DNA of 40,442 bases from JAAYYF01 sp040255585 (GCA_040255585.1 JBDZVI010000020.1:1-40442), one strand, 5' to 3'. Numbered from the stretch's first letter, positions 16,287-24,014 are shown. Program-made: numbers and translations. The notes: generated from the letters alone by a model not told the origin.

Positions 16287-17200
16287 TGGAGTTCCTCATC
16301 GTCCTCGCGGCCGCCGCCCTGCGCGTGGCCACCCCCATCCTGCTGGCCGCGCTCGGCGAGATGCTCGCGGAGCGCGCCGGCGTGCTCAACCTCGGCATCG
16401 AGGGGACCATGCTGCTCGCCGCGTTCGTCGGCTTCGTGGCCGCGCACCAGAGCGGCTCCCTCTGGGTTGGCCTCGCGGCGGCCGTCGCGACGGGCGCGCT
16501 CATGGGGGCGCTCATGGCGCTCCTGTCCGTCACGCTCGGCCTGAACCAGCACGTCTCCGGCCTCGGCATCACGCTGCTGGGCGGCGGACTGGCGCTCTAC
16601 TTCTTCCGCCTCCTGTACGGCGGCGCGAGCACCCCGCCCTCGCTCGGCCAGTCGTTCGGTCAGTTGAGCGTCCTGCCGGGCACGACGCTCGCGCCGCTCC
16701 TGAGCCAGTACGGCCTGACGTACTTCGCGCTGCTGCTCGTGCCCGTTATGGCTCTCGTGCTGCGCCGCACTGCGTTCGGCCTGCGCCTGCACGCTTCGGG
16801 CGAGAACCCCGAGGCCGTCGACATCGCCGGCGTGAACGTCTACCGCGTGCGCTACCAGGCGCTGGTCCTCGGCGGCGCGCTCATGGGTCTCGCCGGGGCG
16901 TTCCTCACGCTCGCCCAGCTCGGCGCGTTCACACACGGCGTCGTGAACGGGCGCGGCTGGGTGGCCATCGCCATCGTCATCTTCGGCAACTGGCGCCCCG
17001 TGCGCATCCTGCTCGGCGCGCTCCTGTTCGGCTTCGTGCAGGCGCTCCAGCTCCGGCTCCAGGCCGAGGGCGTCGCGCTGCCTTACGAGATCCTGCTCGC
17101 GCTGCCGTACCTCGTCACGATCCTCGTGCTGGCGCTGGCCGGTCGCAACGCCAGCTACCCCGCCGCGCTCCTCAAGCCTTACCGGCGGGAGGGCGGGTGA
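16286..17200 (+). CDS. Nucleoside ABC transporter permease 2
   Basis: Second BPD_transp_2 permease, 304 residues, about eight or more hydrophobic segments. Family marks are TPILLAALGEMLAERAGVLNLGIEGTMLLAAFVGF near residues 16-50, TLGLNQHVSGLGITLLGGG, and the coupling loop GLRLHASGENPEAVDIAGVNVYRVRY. ATG 16286 overlaps the stop of permease 1 by one base (TGATG), a tight translational coupling. It is the last gene of the importer operon; repeat copy B starts about 50 nt after its stop. Confidence 0.92.
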   Translation: MEFLIVLAAAALRVATPILLAALGEMLAERAGVLNLGIEGTMLLAAFVGFVAAHQSGSLWVGLAAAVATGALMGALMALLSVTLGLNQHVSGLGITLLGGGLALYFFRLLYGGASTPPSLGQSFGQLSVLPGTTLAPLLSQYGLTYFALLLVPVMALVLRRTAFGLRLHASGENPEAVDIAGVNVYRVRYQALVLGGALMGLAGAFLTLAQLGAFTHGVVNGRGWVAIAIVIFGNWRPVRILLGALLFGFVQALQLRLQAEGVALPYEILLALPYLVTILVLALAGRNASYPAALLKPYRREGG

Positions 17201-17248
17201 GGGGCGCCGGCGCGGCGCGCGCGGGGCTTGGCGCCATGGGAGCGACGG

Positions 17249-17345
17249 GCGCGGGGGAGCAGAGGTGTCTTTAGGAATCGCGCACCATGTGCAACTGATA
17301 CGTTGTGCAACACGGACGTTGCACAAGATGCGCGTTGCGCATAGG
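17249..17345. repeat. Dispersed palindromic repeat, copy B
   Basis: The best-preserved copy. The 16-bp units start at 17292 (CAAC-TGATAC-GTTG), 17308 (CAAC-ACGGAC-GTTG) and 17324 (CAAG-ATGCGC-GTTG), with a decayed fourth at 17340. The left flank GGGGGAGCAGAGGTGTCTTT matches that of copy A (GGAGGAGCAGGTGTCTTT), and both continue to CATGTGCAAC. N6 spacers differ between copies while the CAAC and GTTG halves are kept, so selection or mechanism acts on the palindrome. It lies directly after the nucleoside importer operon. Confidence 0.75.
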
Positions 17346-17872
17346 CGCATTTCCTTTCAATAGTCTCATGCCCCCGCATCCCTGCACCTGCACGTCCCCG
17401 CACCTGCACTCCGGCCGAACGCGCCAGAACCCCGGCTGGGCGAAGCCTGACAAGCTCAGAGCGATGGATGGCCGAGCGCTGCGCGGTCGGGCACCGGTTG
17501 AGTCCGGATCGGCTGGGAGTACCAGCTATCCGTCTGCAGCGTAAAGCCAGCCACCGTCGAGCCGGCCACCGGCCTGGTCTGGGCGGAGCCTCATCCGCGT
17601 GTGTAGCGTCGCCCTCTCCTTGCGGTCCTGGTCACTCATGAGGGGCCTGTCACCACCGCGGCGCGTGCTCGGCGCGGGCGCGGTTGCGGAAGATGAAGCT
17701 CATCGGCGCGAAGAGCATGATGGCTGTCTGTGACGACGTCATTCTGGGTTTCTAGACGCGCGCCGCCCTCAGCATGGGTCGATGCAGCATCCAGCCGACT
17801 CTACCTAGGCGATCGCCCTATCTTTCGTTGACGCCAGCTGCCAATTGTCCTAACATTCGAGCATCCAACCCA
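17346..17872. other. Long intergenic stretch without a supported gene
   Basis: About 530 nt with lower GC toward the right. On the minus strand a 37-codon frame (17526-17639, MSDQDRKERATLHTRMRLRP and so on) and another short frame ending near 17650 could be gene fragments, but neither has an SD or convincing homology. It marks the left border of the accessory region. Confidence 0.5.
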
Positions 17873-17890
17873 CCTACGGCTTGCCGTAGG
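17873..17890. repeat. Perfect palindrome before the NYN gene
   Basis: CCTACGGC-TT-GCCGTAGG: 8-bp arms around two bases. The loop is too small for an RNA hairpin without opening the closing pairs; it may be a DNA-binding site or cruciform. Confidence 0.7.
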
Positions 17891-17892
17891 CT

Positions 17893-17926
17893 CAGGAAAC
17901 CCGCAGTGGGAACTGCGGGTTTCCTG
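17893..17926 (+). promoter_or_regulatory. Perfect 15-bp hairpin directly upstream of the NYN gene
   Basis: Arms CAGGAAACCCGCAGT (17893-17907) and its complement (17912-17926) around a GGGA tetraloop, ending 16 nt before the GTG start. There is no T-run, so it is not an obvious terminator. It would form a very stable element in the 5-prime end of the NYN message. Confidence 0.75.
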
Positions 17927-17942
17927 TAGCTAGGGGACACTA

Positions 17943-18419
17943 GTGAGAACCTACGTTTACATAGATGGTCTTAACCTCTACTACCTGGCATTGAATCCTA
18001 CACGACGTGATTCGCGCCCTGGACGGAGGTGGTTGAACGTCTACCAGTTCGTACAGAAAGCCATGCCCGCCGGTTCGGACATTCGGAAGATCAATTACTA
18101 CACGGCCGACGTCTCGGCGCTTCCGGACCCAGATGCTCCTAGACGACAACGAACCTACTTCAAGGCATCGGAGACGATCCCCTGTTTACGGATACACAAG
18201 GGCCGGTTCCTTGTGTCGAGACCGATGATGTACCTAGATGAGCCACTGACTTTCAGCCCCAAGCCGACAGTGCCTCAGGAGCCGCCGCCCCGGTTTGCCA
18301 AGGTCGTCAAGACCGAAGAGAAGGGTACCGACGTGAGCCTGGGCGTACATCTGGTGCGGGATGCCCTTGCTGGAGGGTTCGAGCAGGGCGCCGTCATCAC
18401 CAAGCCTGCCAATTGGTAG
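17943..18419 (+). pseudogene. Truncated NYN-domain (PIN-like) nuclease
   Basis: A 158-residue NYN/DUF88 protein, a PIN-fold nuclease family acting on RNA. MRTYVYIDGLNLYYLAL carries the first catalytic Asp8 and Asn11. WLNVYQFVQKAMPAG, INYYTADVSALPDPDAPRRQ and the middle acidic motif KTEEKGTDVSLGVHLVRDA are all intact. The family should continue after VVI with N-D-S-D-L and a further C-terminal helix; here the protein breaks off as AVITKPANW and stop, so the last acidic metal ligands are lost. The rest is not found in other frames, so this looks like truncation by rearrangement. GTG 17943 is preceded by TAGGGGAC. GC content is visibly lower than in neighbours, suggesting transfer. Two perfect inverted repeats lie immediately upstream. 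Confidence 0.7.
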
Positions 18420-18493
18420 GAGGAGCCACGCTGGGCTAGCTTCTCAACACGTTTCGAGTCCGGTGACGCCGGTCTCCGATCACACGCAACGGG

Positions 18494-18499
18494 TATAGT
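18494..18499 (+). promoter_or_regulatory. -10 element before the ABC exporter
   Basis: TATAGT, a good -10, ends one base before a 23-bp palindrome. No convincing -35 lies 16-18 nt upstream, which would fit an activated or tightly regulated promoter. Confidence 0.5.
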
Positions 18500-18500
18500 G

Positions 18501-18523
18501 ACTACCTAATCGGATTAGGTAGT
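18501..18523. promoter_or_regulatory. Perfect 23-bp palindromic operator
   Basis: Arms ACTACCTAATC and GATTAGGTAGT around one central G. It overlaps the expected transcription start of the ABC exporter gene, the place for a TetR/MarR-type repressor. No regulator gene adjoins it, so the regulator is encoded elsewhere. Confidence 0.75.
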
Positions 18524-18606
18524 GGGGTAGCGGGCTGGCACCCTGACGGCGTTCCTGTAGCGCCGCCACCGCTGGGCAAGCCGGTGCGGGTGGAGGTGGG
18601 GAGACG

Positions 18607-20412
18607 GTGCCGAACAAGAAGGTCTCGGGCGGCGCGTTCAACGCTTGGCGCATCCTTCTCCGGTCGTTGGCGCTGCTTTGGCGCACCGCACCGGCCAAGG
18701 TGACGCTCCTGACGGCGTTGCTCGTCATCCAGGGCGTCGTGCCGGCGTTGAACGTCTACCTGACGAAGGCGACCATCGACGGGCTCACGGCGCTCCTGCA
18801 GGGCGGTAGCGCCAGCCTCGTGCCGCTCGTCGCCCTGTGGGCGGGCTCGATCGCCATCAGCCAGCTGCTGGCGCCGTTCGTGCAGATGCTCCAGGGCGAC
18901 GTCGCCGAGCTCTTCACCACGAAGGTGAACCTCGACCTCATGCGCAAGAGCGAGGAGCTCAAGGGTCTCGACGCCCTGGAGCGGCCGGGCTTCCACGACG
19001 ACCTGCTCCTCCTGCGTGATGGGGCACGGAACCGGGCACTCAACGTGCTCGTCCTGTCTGTTTACGCCGCCCGCAGCCTCGTGGCTATGGTCAGCCTGGC
19101 GGCCGTCCTTGCCACGCTGGCGTGGTGGGTGCCCTTCGTCATAGTCCTCGCCTCGATCCCGTACGGGCGCTCGATCCTGAAGCTCCGCGAGGTCGGCTGG
19201 CACGCCCTGCTCGGTCGCAGCCCGGAGGCGCGGCGCATGGAGTACGACAGCCGCATAGCCCTCGACGTGGAGCATGCGGCCGAGGTGCGGCTCCAGGGGC
19301 TACTGCCCTGGCTGCGGCAGCGCTACGTCGCCACCTTCGCGAGCGCGCACCGGGCGATGCACGTGGCCCGTCGCCGGCAGGCGCTCGGCGGCCTGCCGAG
19401 CATCGCCTTCTCCGTGGTGGTGACGGCCGGCCTCTTCGCCTGGGCGGTCCTGCAGGCGAGCCGCGGCGCCCTGTCGTTCGGCGGCATCGTCGTGGTGGCG
19501 CAGGGCATGGGGCAGCTGCAGAACGAGGCGTTCGCACTCAACGAGGGCGTGGGTGAGCTCTTCCAGCGGGCCCTCTTCTTCGAGAAGTACTTCGAGTTCA
19601 TGGCCATCGAGCCTGAGGTGAGGCAGCCGGACGACCCGCTCCCGGTGCCGGAGGGGCCGTTGACGGTCGCGTTCGAGGACGTGTCGTTCGCCTACCCTGA
19701 CGGGCGCGTGGCCCTCGAGCACGTGAGCTTCGCGATCCGGCCGGGCGAGACTCTGGCGATCGTCGGCGAGAACGGCGCGGGCAAGAGCACGCTCGTCAAG
19801 CTCCTCCTGCGCTTCTACGACCCGACGGGCGGGCGGGTGACGGTGAACGGCGTCGACCTGCGCCGCCTGGGCGTGGACGCCTGGCGCGCCAGGGTGGGCG
19901 CAGTGCTGCAGGCGTTCGGGAGGTACGACTACACGCTGCGGGAGAACGTCACCCTCGGCGCCGCGCCGCGCGAGGACGAGCCCGAGGCGGTCACCCGCGC
20001 GCTGGCCGACGCCGGTCTCGGCGCCCTCGTCGAGTCCTTGGGCGGCGGCATCGACCATGGTCTCGGCAAGGAGTTCGGCGGCACGGAGCTCTCGGGCGGG
20101 CAGTGGCAGAAGGTCGCCATCGCCAGGGCCCTCTACCGCGACGCGCCCCTCCTGATCCTCGACGAGCCAACGGCGGCGCTCGACCCGCGCAGCGAGCACG
20201 AGCTCTTCGAGCGCTTCGCGCGGCTCAGCCGCGGCAGGAGCGTGATCCTGATAACCCACCGCCTGGCGTCCGTGCAGATGGCGGACCGGGCCGTCGTCCT
20301 GCGCGGCGGCAGGCTCGTCGAGGAGGGTGGTCACGCCGAGTTGCTCGGGCGCGGCGGGGAGTACGCGGAGCTCTGGTGGTTGCAGGCGGAGAAGTACGTG
20401 GCGACGGCTTGA
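18607..20412 (+). CDS. ABC exporter half-transporter (TMD-NBD fusion)
   Basis: A 601-residue membrane protein with an N-terminal ABC type 1 exporter domain (about residues 15-340) and a C-terminal nucleotide-binding domain, working as a homodimer or with a partner elsewhere. Walker A is GENGAGKS (about 390-397), the signature LSGGQWQK and Walker B LLILDEPTAALD with catalytic Glu, followed by the switch His in ITHRLASVQ. The LSGGQWQ form and the long, poorly conserved TMD resemble exporters of peptides or of unknown compounds rather than lipid A flippases. GTG 18607 follows GGTGGGGAG. It stands alone, behind a TATAGT and a 23-bp palindrome, so it is probably induced by a ligand of an unlinked repressor. 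Confidence 0.88.
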   Translation: MPNKKVSGGAFNAWRILLRSLALLWRTAPAKVTLLTALLVIQGVVPALNVYLTKATIDGLTALLQGGSASLVPLVALWAGSIAISQLLAPFVQMLQGDVAELFTTKVNLDLMRKSEELKGLDALERPGFHDDLLLLRDGARNRALNVLVLSVYAARSLVAMVSLAAVLATLAWWVPFVIVLASIPYGRSILKLREVGWHALLGRSPEARRMEYDSRIALDVEHAAEVRLQGLLPWLRQRYVATFASAHRAMHVARRRQALGGLPSIAFSVVVTAGLFAWAVLQASRGALSFGGIVVVAQGMGQLQNEAFALNEGVGELFQRALFFEKYFEFMAIEPEVRQPDDPLPVPEGPLTVAFEDVSFAYPDGRVALEHVSFAIRPGETLAIVGENGAGKSTLVKLLLRFYDPTGGRVTVNGVDLRRLGVDAWRARVGAVLQAFGRYDYTLRENVTLGAAPREDEPEAVTRALADAGLGALVESLGGGIDHGLGKEFGGTELSGGQWQKVAIARALYRDAPLLILDEPTAALDPRSEHELFERFARLSRGRSVILITHRLASVQMADRAVVLRGGRLVEEGGHAELLGRGGEYAELWWLQAEKYVATA

Positions 20413-20505
20413 CGGAGAGGTCCTTCCTATCGAACCAGACCACGATTCACTGTCGTGCGCGGTGGCGCGACTTGCTTACCTAGAAGTCACGTCCTGGGAC
20501 CGGAC

Positions 20506-20742
20506 TCAATGTCGTTCGTCGTCTCGGAGTTGGCGGACGGTCCGCCCGGCCGAGTGCCGCATGGGCGGGATGTCGCTTCGCAGTTCGCTGCGGTCCACGA
20601 AGTCTGTCGTACGCTTGTCGATCGCGACTAGCCTGGCGACGGGGCGGCCTCGGCGGACGATGACGATCTCCTCGCCTTGCTCGGCGGCGGTGAGCAGCTT
20701 GGCCAGGTTCTCTCGTACTTCGGTCGCGTGGACTGTCCGCAA
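20506..20742 (-). CDS. Orphan Phd/YefM-type antitoxin
   Basis: A 78-residue type II antitoxin of the prevent-host-death/VapB-associated kind: ATEVRENLAKLLTAAEQGEE (DNA-binding fold) and IVIVRRGRPVARLVAI, then a C-terminal toxin-binding tail ending RTVRQLRDDERH. TTG 20742 is the start, with AAGGAG 7 nt before it. In this family a PIN-type toxin normally begins within a few bases of the antitoxin stop. Here the 93 nt downstream before the exporter gene end contain no toxin frame; a GTG after the stop reaches a stop codon after four residues. The toxin has been lost or replaced, so this is an orphan antitoxin. Confidence 0.82.
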   Translation of the reverse strand: MRTVHATEVRENLAKLLTAAEQGEEIVIVRRGRPVARLVAIDKRTTDFVDRSELRSDIPPMRHSAGRTVRQLRDDERH

Positions 20743-20821
20743 GACTCGGCTCCTTAAGACGCAGCACCTTCGCCGCCTATCTTTATGCGCATCACGCAGT
20801 GGCCGATAAGGCTCTCGATCC

Positions 20822-21307
20822 CTACGGCAGATCGAGCTTACGGCTGGGGAAGGCCAGGCCGACGCTAGCCAGCTTCTTCTGAACGCTACCGGTTCGGGCG
20901 AGGCTGTCTGACCCTTCCGCGACCCAGAAGAACGCGGAGCCCAACTCTCTCTGCCCGCGCTGCGTGGGATCCCTCAACAAGCTACCGTCCGATTCAAGCC
21001 AGCCCGTGAGCCAGCGCGCCTTGGCTACCATCTCTCGGACGGAAGAGGGTCGAGCCTGATGAACTTCAACCCAAACGGCGCATTCTGGGGAGGCATCTGA
21101 AGGTTGGAACCCTATCCCGTAGTCCCAGCGAGCGGCAGAGGCGTGCTGGGGATGGGTCGAGAGCGTGGTGTCCAGGTCGATGCTGTCGGTGAGGCGACGG
21201 GAGTCCCGTATGGTTACCAGCCTCCTGTGCTGCCTGGCGAGAGCCTGCAGCCCAGGTTTCACGGCTGATGCGTACGGCTGCCCAAGGCTAACGAACTCGT
21301 CGCGCAC
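20822..21307 (-). CDS. Unknown protein paired with AAA ATPase (WVEVH motif)
   Basis: A 161-residue protein I do not recognise. It has HRRLVTIRDSRRLTDSIDLD, ARWDYGIGF, then a conserved-looking AVWVEVHQA followed by a helix VREMVAKARWLTGWL and a C-terminal AFFWVAEGSD region. The Asp of IDLD or WDYG with E-x-H in WVEVH is arranged somewhat like a PD-(D/E)XK nuclease core with the Lys replaced, which is only a suggestion. GTG 21307 is preferred: GGGAAGG lies 5 nt before it, better than TTG 21325. It overlaps the end of the ATPase gene by about 20 nt, so the two are translated together and probably act as a pair. Confidence 0.65.
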   Translation of the reverse strand: MRDEFVSLGQPYASAVKPGLQALARQHRRLVTIRDSRRLTDSIDLDTTLSTHPQHASAARWDYGIGFQPSDASPECAVWVEVHQARPSSVREMVAKARWLTGWLESDGSLLRDPTQRGQRELGSAFFWVAEGSDSLARTGSVQKKLASVGLAFPSRKLDLP

Positions 21308-22517
21308 TTGATCCTTCCCTTGCAACTTGGCTCCTCTGCACTACGCCTGCGACTACCTGGGCGGCGTTGTCGGCGAACGCGGTGAGGCCGCCCCAACTTG
21401 CCTCTTCCTGTCGCTCGGAAAAGGGATCGAGGGCGGATATGTTCGCTACCACCGACCCGCGCTCGAAGTAGTAGACGCGTGAGACAGCCTCGAGAACGGC
21501 TGCGCCGGCGGCTCGGGTACGACGGCTGGAAGGCAGCTCGATGAGCTTCAATGCGTCGTCCGGACCTCCGCCGTGCTCCTTCATGGCCCTCAAACCCCAC
21601 ACGACGTCCAGCACGTGCGTGGAGTGGGTCGACAGCACGACACGGTACTCGCGCCGGATCAGTTCGTAGACCAGGGCCATCGTGGCGCCGATGGCCCGCG
21701 GGTGAAGCCCCGACTCCGGCTCCTCGATGATCGCCCACCTTAGTGGGTCGCGTCGGCTGCCCGCTCCTGCTGGCATGAGTTCGTACATCCCTATCAGGAG
21801 AGGCACGAACTCACGCTGACCTGCGGACCAGGAGAGGAACCTCAGCGGGTACTGCTCGTCCGCCGCCGGATCCTTCTTGTGGGTCAGTACCAGTTCCCGT
21901 TGATTACCGGCGGTGTCGACCGAAAGCTGCCACCCGCCGAAGACGTGTGTCGCAAGCGCGTCCCTTATCGCTTCGTCCAGCCGCTGAGGCTTCGGAAAGA
22001 GCTGAGAGGCGCCTTTGCTCAGTTCGCCATGAACGATGTCGTGGACGTGTTGGCTGAACTCTCGCAATACGTAAGGATCCCCCGCCCGATAGTCACCGAA
22101 CGGGCGGGTGGCGCCGTCCCTGAAGCACAGCATCCTTTGCGCGGGGATATAGAGCGCCTGTTCTTCGGTGATGGTCCTGGCTGCGCGGCCATGACCTTCG
22201 GGTCCGCTGGGGCGCGTCAGGGTGCGCAGGCTCAGTTGCTCACCCTGCCAGCGCAGCGATGACTCGCGGTTCCAGACCGACTGCATCCCCGAGCCGAGGT
22301 AGAGGTCGAAGAACTGCCTCGTGCCGCCCTTCCATATCAGGCCCTTGTCAACCATCGTTCTCAGCACGTGCTCGTTGTCGATGGCGAGCTTGAGGAGCTG
22401 CAGCGCGATGCTCTTGCCGGACGCCTGCGGTCCGGTGAACACGGTCAGACCCCCGAACTCGAGGGTGGCTTCCTCGATCGGCCCGATCTTCCGCACTTCG
22501 AGCTTGTCGAGCTGCAT
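21288..22517 (-). CDS. AAA/ABC-type ATPase (AAA_21-like) of a two-gene module
   Basis: A 409-residue SMC/ABC-like ATPase. MQLDKLEVRKIGPIEEATLEFGGLTVFTGPQASGKSIALQLL carries Walker A (GPQASGKS, near 30-37). Further on are the ABC-type signature LSWSAGQREFVPLL, Walker B WAIIEEPESGLHPRAI with catalytic Glu, and the His switch STHSTHVLDVVWGL. The architecture is that of ATPases found in OLD-, Septu-, Gabija- or PARIS-like defence systems, without a fused TOPRIM here. The partner is the overlapping downstream gene. ATG 22517 is chosen because homology starts there and TAGAAT lies 5 nt upstream, as in leaderless messages. Low-GC patches against its flanks suggest acquisition by transfer. Antiphage function is inferred, not shown. 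Confidence 0.75.
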   Translation of the reverse strand: MQLDKLEVRKIGPIEEATLEFGGLTVFTGPQASGKSIALQLLKLAIDNEHVLRTMVDKGLIWKGGTRQFFDLYLGSGMQSVWNRESSLRWQGEQLSLRTLTRPSGPEGHGRAARTITEEQALYIPAQRMLCFRDGATRPFGDYRAGDPYVLREFSQHVHDIVHGELSKGASQLFPKPQRLDEAIRDALATHVFGGWQLSVDTAGNQRELVLTHKKDPAADEQYPLRFLSWSAGQREFVPLLIGMYELMPAGAGSRRDPLRWAIIEEPESGLHPRAIGATMALVYELIRREYRVVLSTHSTHVLDVVWGLRAMKEHGGGPDDALKLIELPSSRRTRAAGAAVLEAVSRVYYFERGSVVANISALDPFSERQEEASWGGLTAFADNAAQVVAGVVQRSQVAREGSSARRVR

Positions 22518-22522
22518 GGTGC

Positions 22523-22528
22523 ATTCTA
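22523..22528 (-). promoter_or_regulatory. Leaderless -10 for the AAA ATPase gene
   Basis: TAGAAT on the minus strand with 5 nt (GCACC) before the ATG at 22517. No SD is present, which supports leaderless translation. Confidence 0.5.
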
Positions 22529-22600
22529 GCCGCGTGCAAGTCGTGCCTCGCCGTGCCCACGGCCGATGCCCATTGCTTCTACTCCCGACACCCGCTACCA

Positions 22601-22648
22601 TTTCACCACCAAGTGATTCACTGATCGGTGAATCGCTGCTCGGTGAAA
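22601..22648. promoter_or_regulatory. Nested inverted half-sites between divergent ATPase genes
   Basis: Inner inverted repeat GATTCAC-TGATCG-GTGAATC (22615-22634) inside outer arms TTTCACC (22601-22607) and GGTGAAA (22642-22648). Four half-sites of the form TTCAC/GTGAA are arranged symmetrically, about 10 nt before the rightward gene start. It looks like a dimer-of-dimers operator for one or both genes. Confidence 0.65.
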
Positions 22649-22658
22649 GCAGGTGCTC

Positions 22659-23822
22659 ATGCCGGACCCAGCAGGCAACCCCTTCCGCATCGGCGAGCAC
22701 GTCTCCGGCTACCACTTCGCCGACAGGGAAGAGGAGACGGCCCGCATCCGGGCGGCCATGCTCTCCGCGTCGTCGCTGCTCGTCTACGGACCGCGGCGCA
22801 TGGGGAAGAGCTCGACGATCGCCAACGCGGCCGAGTCGGCGCGGCACTCCAGGCCCAAGCCCATCGTGGTGAGCGTCGACATGGCGACGGCCACCAACCT
22901 GTTCGACGTCTCGGCGCGGTTACTCGGCTCGCTGTACCGGGAGACGCGCTGGCTGAAGCTGCGCCTCGAGGATCTCCTCGGTGGGCTGGCGCCGCGCGTG
23001 ACCGTGAAGCTGGACGAGCGCGGCGGCCCGCCGGCCATCACGTTCGGCATCGACCGGCGCATAGCGGGCGAGGAGGAGCGGCGGCAGGCGCTGGAGGGGG
23101 TCTTCGACCGCTTCAGCCGGATCCGCGAGGAGACGGGGCGGCCGGTCGCCGTGGTGCTCGACGAGTTCCAGGCCGTGACGTCGTTCGCGGGCGAGAGCTC
23201 CGAATGGCACCTGCGCGACGTCATGCAGCGCCACGGCGACCTCGCCATCATCTGCGCCGGGTCGCAGGAGTCGCTGATCCACGCCATGATCGGCCCGAAA
23301 CGGGCGTTCTACAAGATGTTCGACATGCTGCCGCTGGCGCCCATCGCGCCGGCCGTGTTCGCGCCCTGGCTCGAGGAGCGCCTGGAGCGTGGGAGCGGCG
23401 TGGCGCCAGGGGTGGGCCTCGAGCTGCTGCGCCTGGCCGGGCCCCGCACGCAGGACGTCGTCCAGGTCGCCCGGCAGCTCTACTTCCGCGGGCTCGCCGC
23501 GCGGCGCAAGGTCGACCTGGCAGACGTTCAGGCGGCGCTGGGGGACGTGGTCGACGGCGAGGCGCCCCTACTGCGCAGCATCTGGGGCGGCCTCTCGGCG
23601 CAGCAGCAGGACGTGCTGCGGGTGGTGGCGCTCGGCGTGGAGCGCCTGTACTCCGCCGAGGCGCGAGACCAGTACGGCCTGCCGGGGGCGTCGTCCGTGC
23701 ACAAGGCCGTCCAGGCGCTCATCGCGCGCGGGCTGTTGGTGACCGAGAGCGAGAAGGTCGCCTTCGACAGCCCGTTCTTCCTGCGCTGGGTGAGGACGGC
23801 GGTGGCGCCCGACCTGGGGTGA
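22659..23822 (+). CDS. AAA ATPase with C-terminal winged-helix-like region
   Basis: A 387-residue P-loop ATPase of the archaeal-ATPase/AAA_14-like kind (STAND-related). FADREEETARIRAAM is the typical pre-Walker helix; Walker A is VYGPRRMGKSS, Walker B PVAVVLDEFQAV, sensor 1 AIICAGSQESL, and PLAPIAPAVFAPWL follows. The C-terminal part (LSAQQQDVLRVVALG, SSVHKAVQALIARGLLV) reads like a winged helix used for DNA or partner binding. The start is ATG 22659 (MPDPAGNPF) after AAGCAGG. These proteins are common accessory genes of uncertain function. It shares a control region with the AAA plus WVEVH module on the other strand. Confidence 0.8.
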   Translation: MPDPAGNPFRIGEHVSGYHFADREEETARIRAAMLSASSLLVYGPRRMGKSSTIANAAESARHSRPKPIVVSVDMATATNLFDVSARLLGSLYRETRWLKLRLEDLLGGLAPRVTVKLDERGGPPAITFGIDRRIAGEEERRQALEGVFDRFSRIREETGRPVAVVLDEFQAVTSFAGESSEWHLRDVMQRHGDLAIICAGSQESLIHAMIGPKRAFYKMFDMLPLAPIAPAVFAPWLEERLERGSGVAPGVGLELLRLAGPRTQDVVQVARQLYFRGLAARRKVDLADVQAALGDVVDGEAPLLRSIWGGLSAQQQDVLRVVALGVERLYSAEARDQYGLPGASSVHKAVQALIARGLLVTESEKVAFDSPFFLRWVRTAVAPDLG

Positions 23823-23984
23823 GTGGAAGCCGACGTTGTCTCGTTGCTCGCGCTCGGAGGCAGGGTTCCCGGGTGCCCTAGGCTCGGGACCGGTAACGCG
23901 CGGTCGACCGTACGCCCCGGGAATGCCCGATCGACCGGGCGCCCTGGGAATGCCCGGGGCGCGCTTTCATCTTGCTCACATCCA

Positions 23985-23998
23985 AGTGAGCGCTCACT
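23985..23998. promoter_or_regulatory. TetR operator
   Basis: Perfect 14-bp palindrome AGTGAGCGCTCACT, 4 nt before the tetR -10 hexamer. It is a classic TetR-type site, so the regulator probably represses its own operon with the downstream exporter genes. Confidence 0.8.
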
Positions 23999-24002
23999 CA
24001 AT

Positions 24003-24008
24003 TACACT
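24003..24008 (+). promoter_or_regulatory. Leaderless -10 for tetR
   Basis: TACACT followed by 6 nt and the GTG start codon 24015. No SD lies before the start, as expected for a leaderless message. Confidence 0.55.
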
Positions 24009-24014
24009 CCTGCG

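Noticed and set aside
17526..17639. 37-codon minus-strand frame
   Set aside because: There is no SD, and only a vague resemblance of a short stretch (RMRLRPDQAGGRLDGGW) to a known domain start; it may be a fragment but is not supportable as a gene.
20413..20505. Toxin gene for the orphan antitoxin
   Set aside because: All frames on the minus strand downstream of the antitoxin stop close within a few codons and no PIN motif is present.
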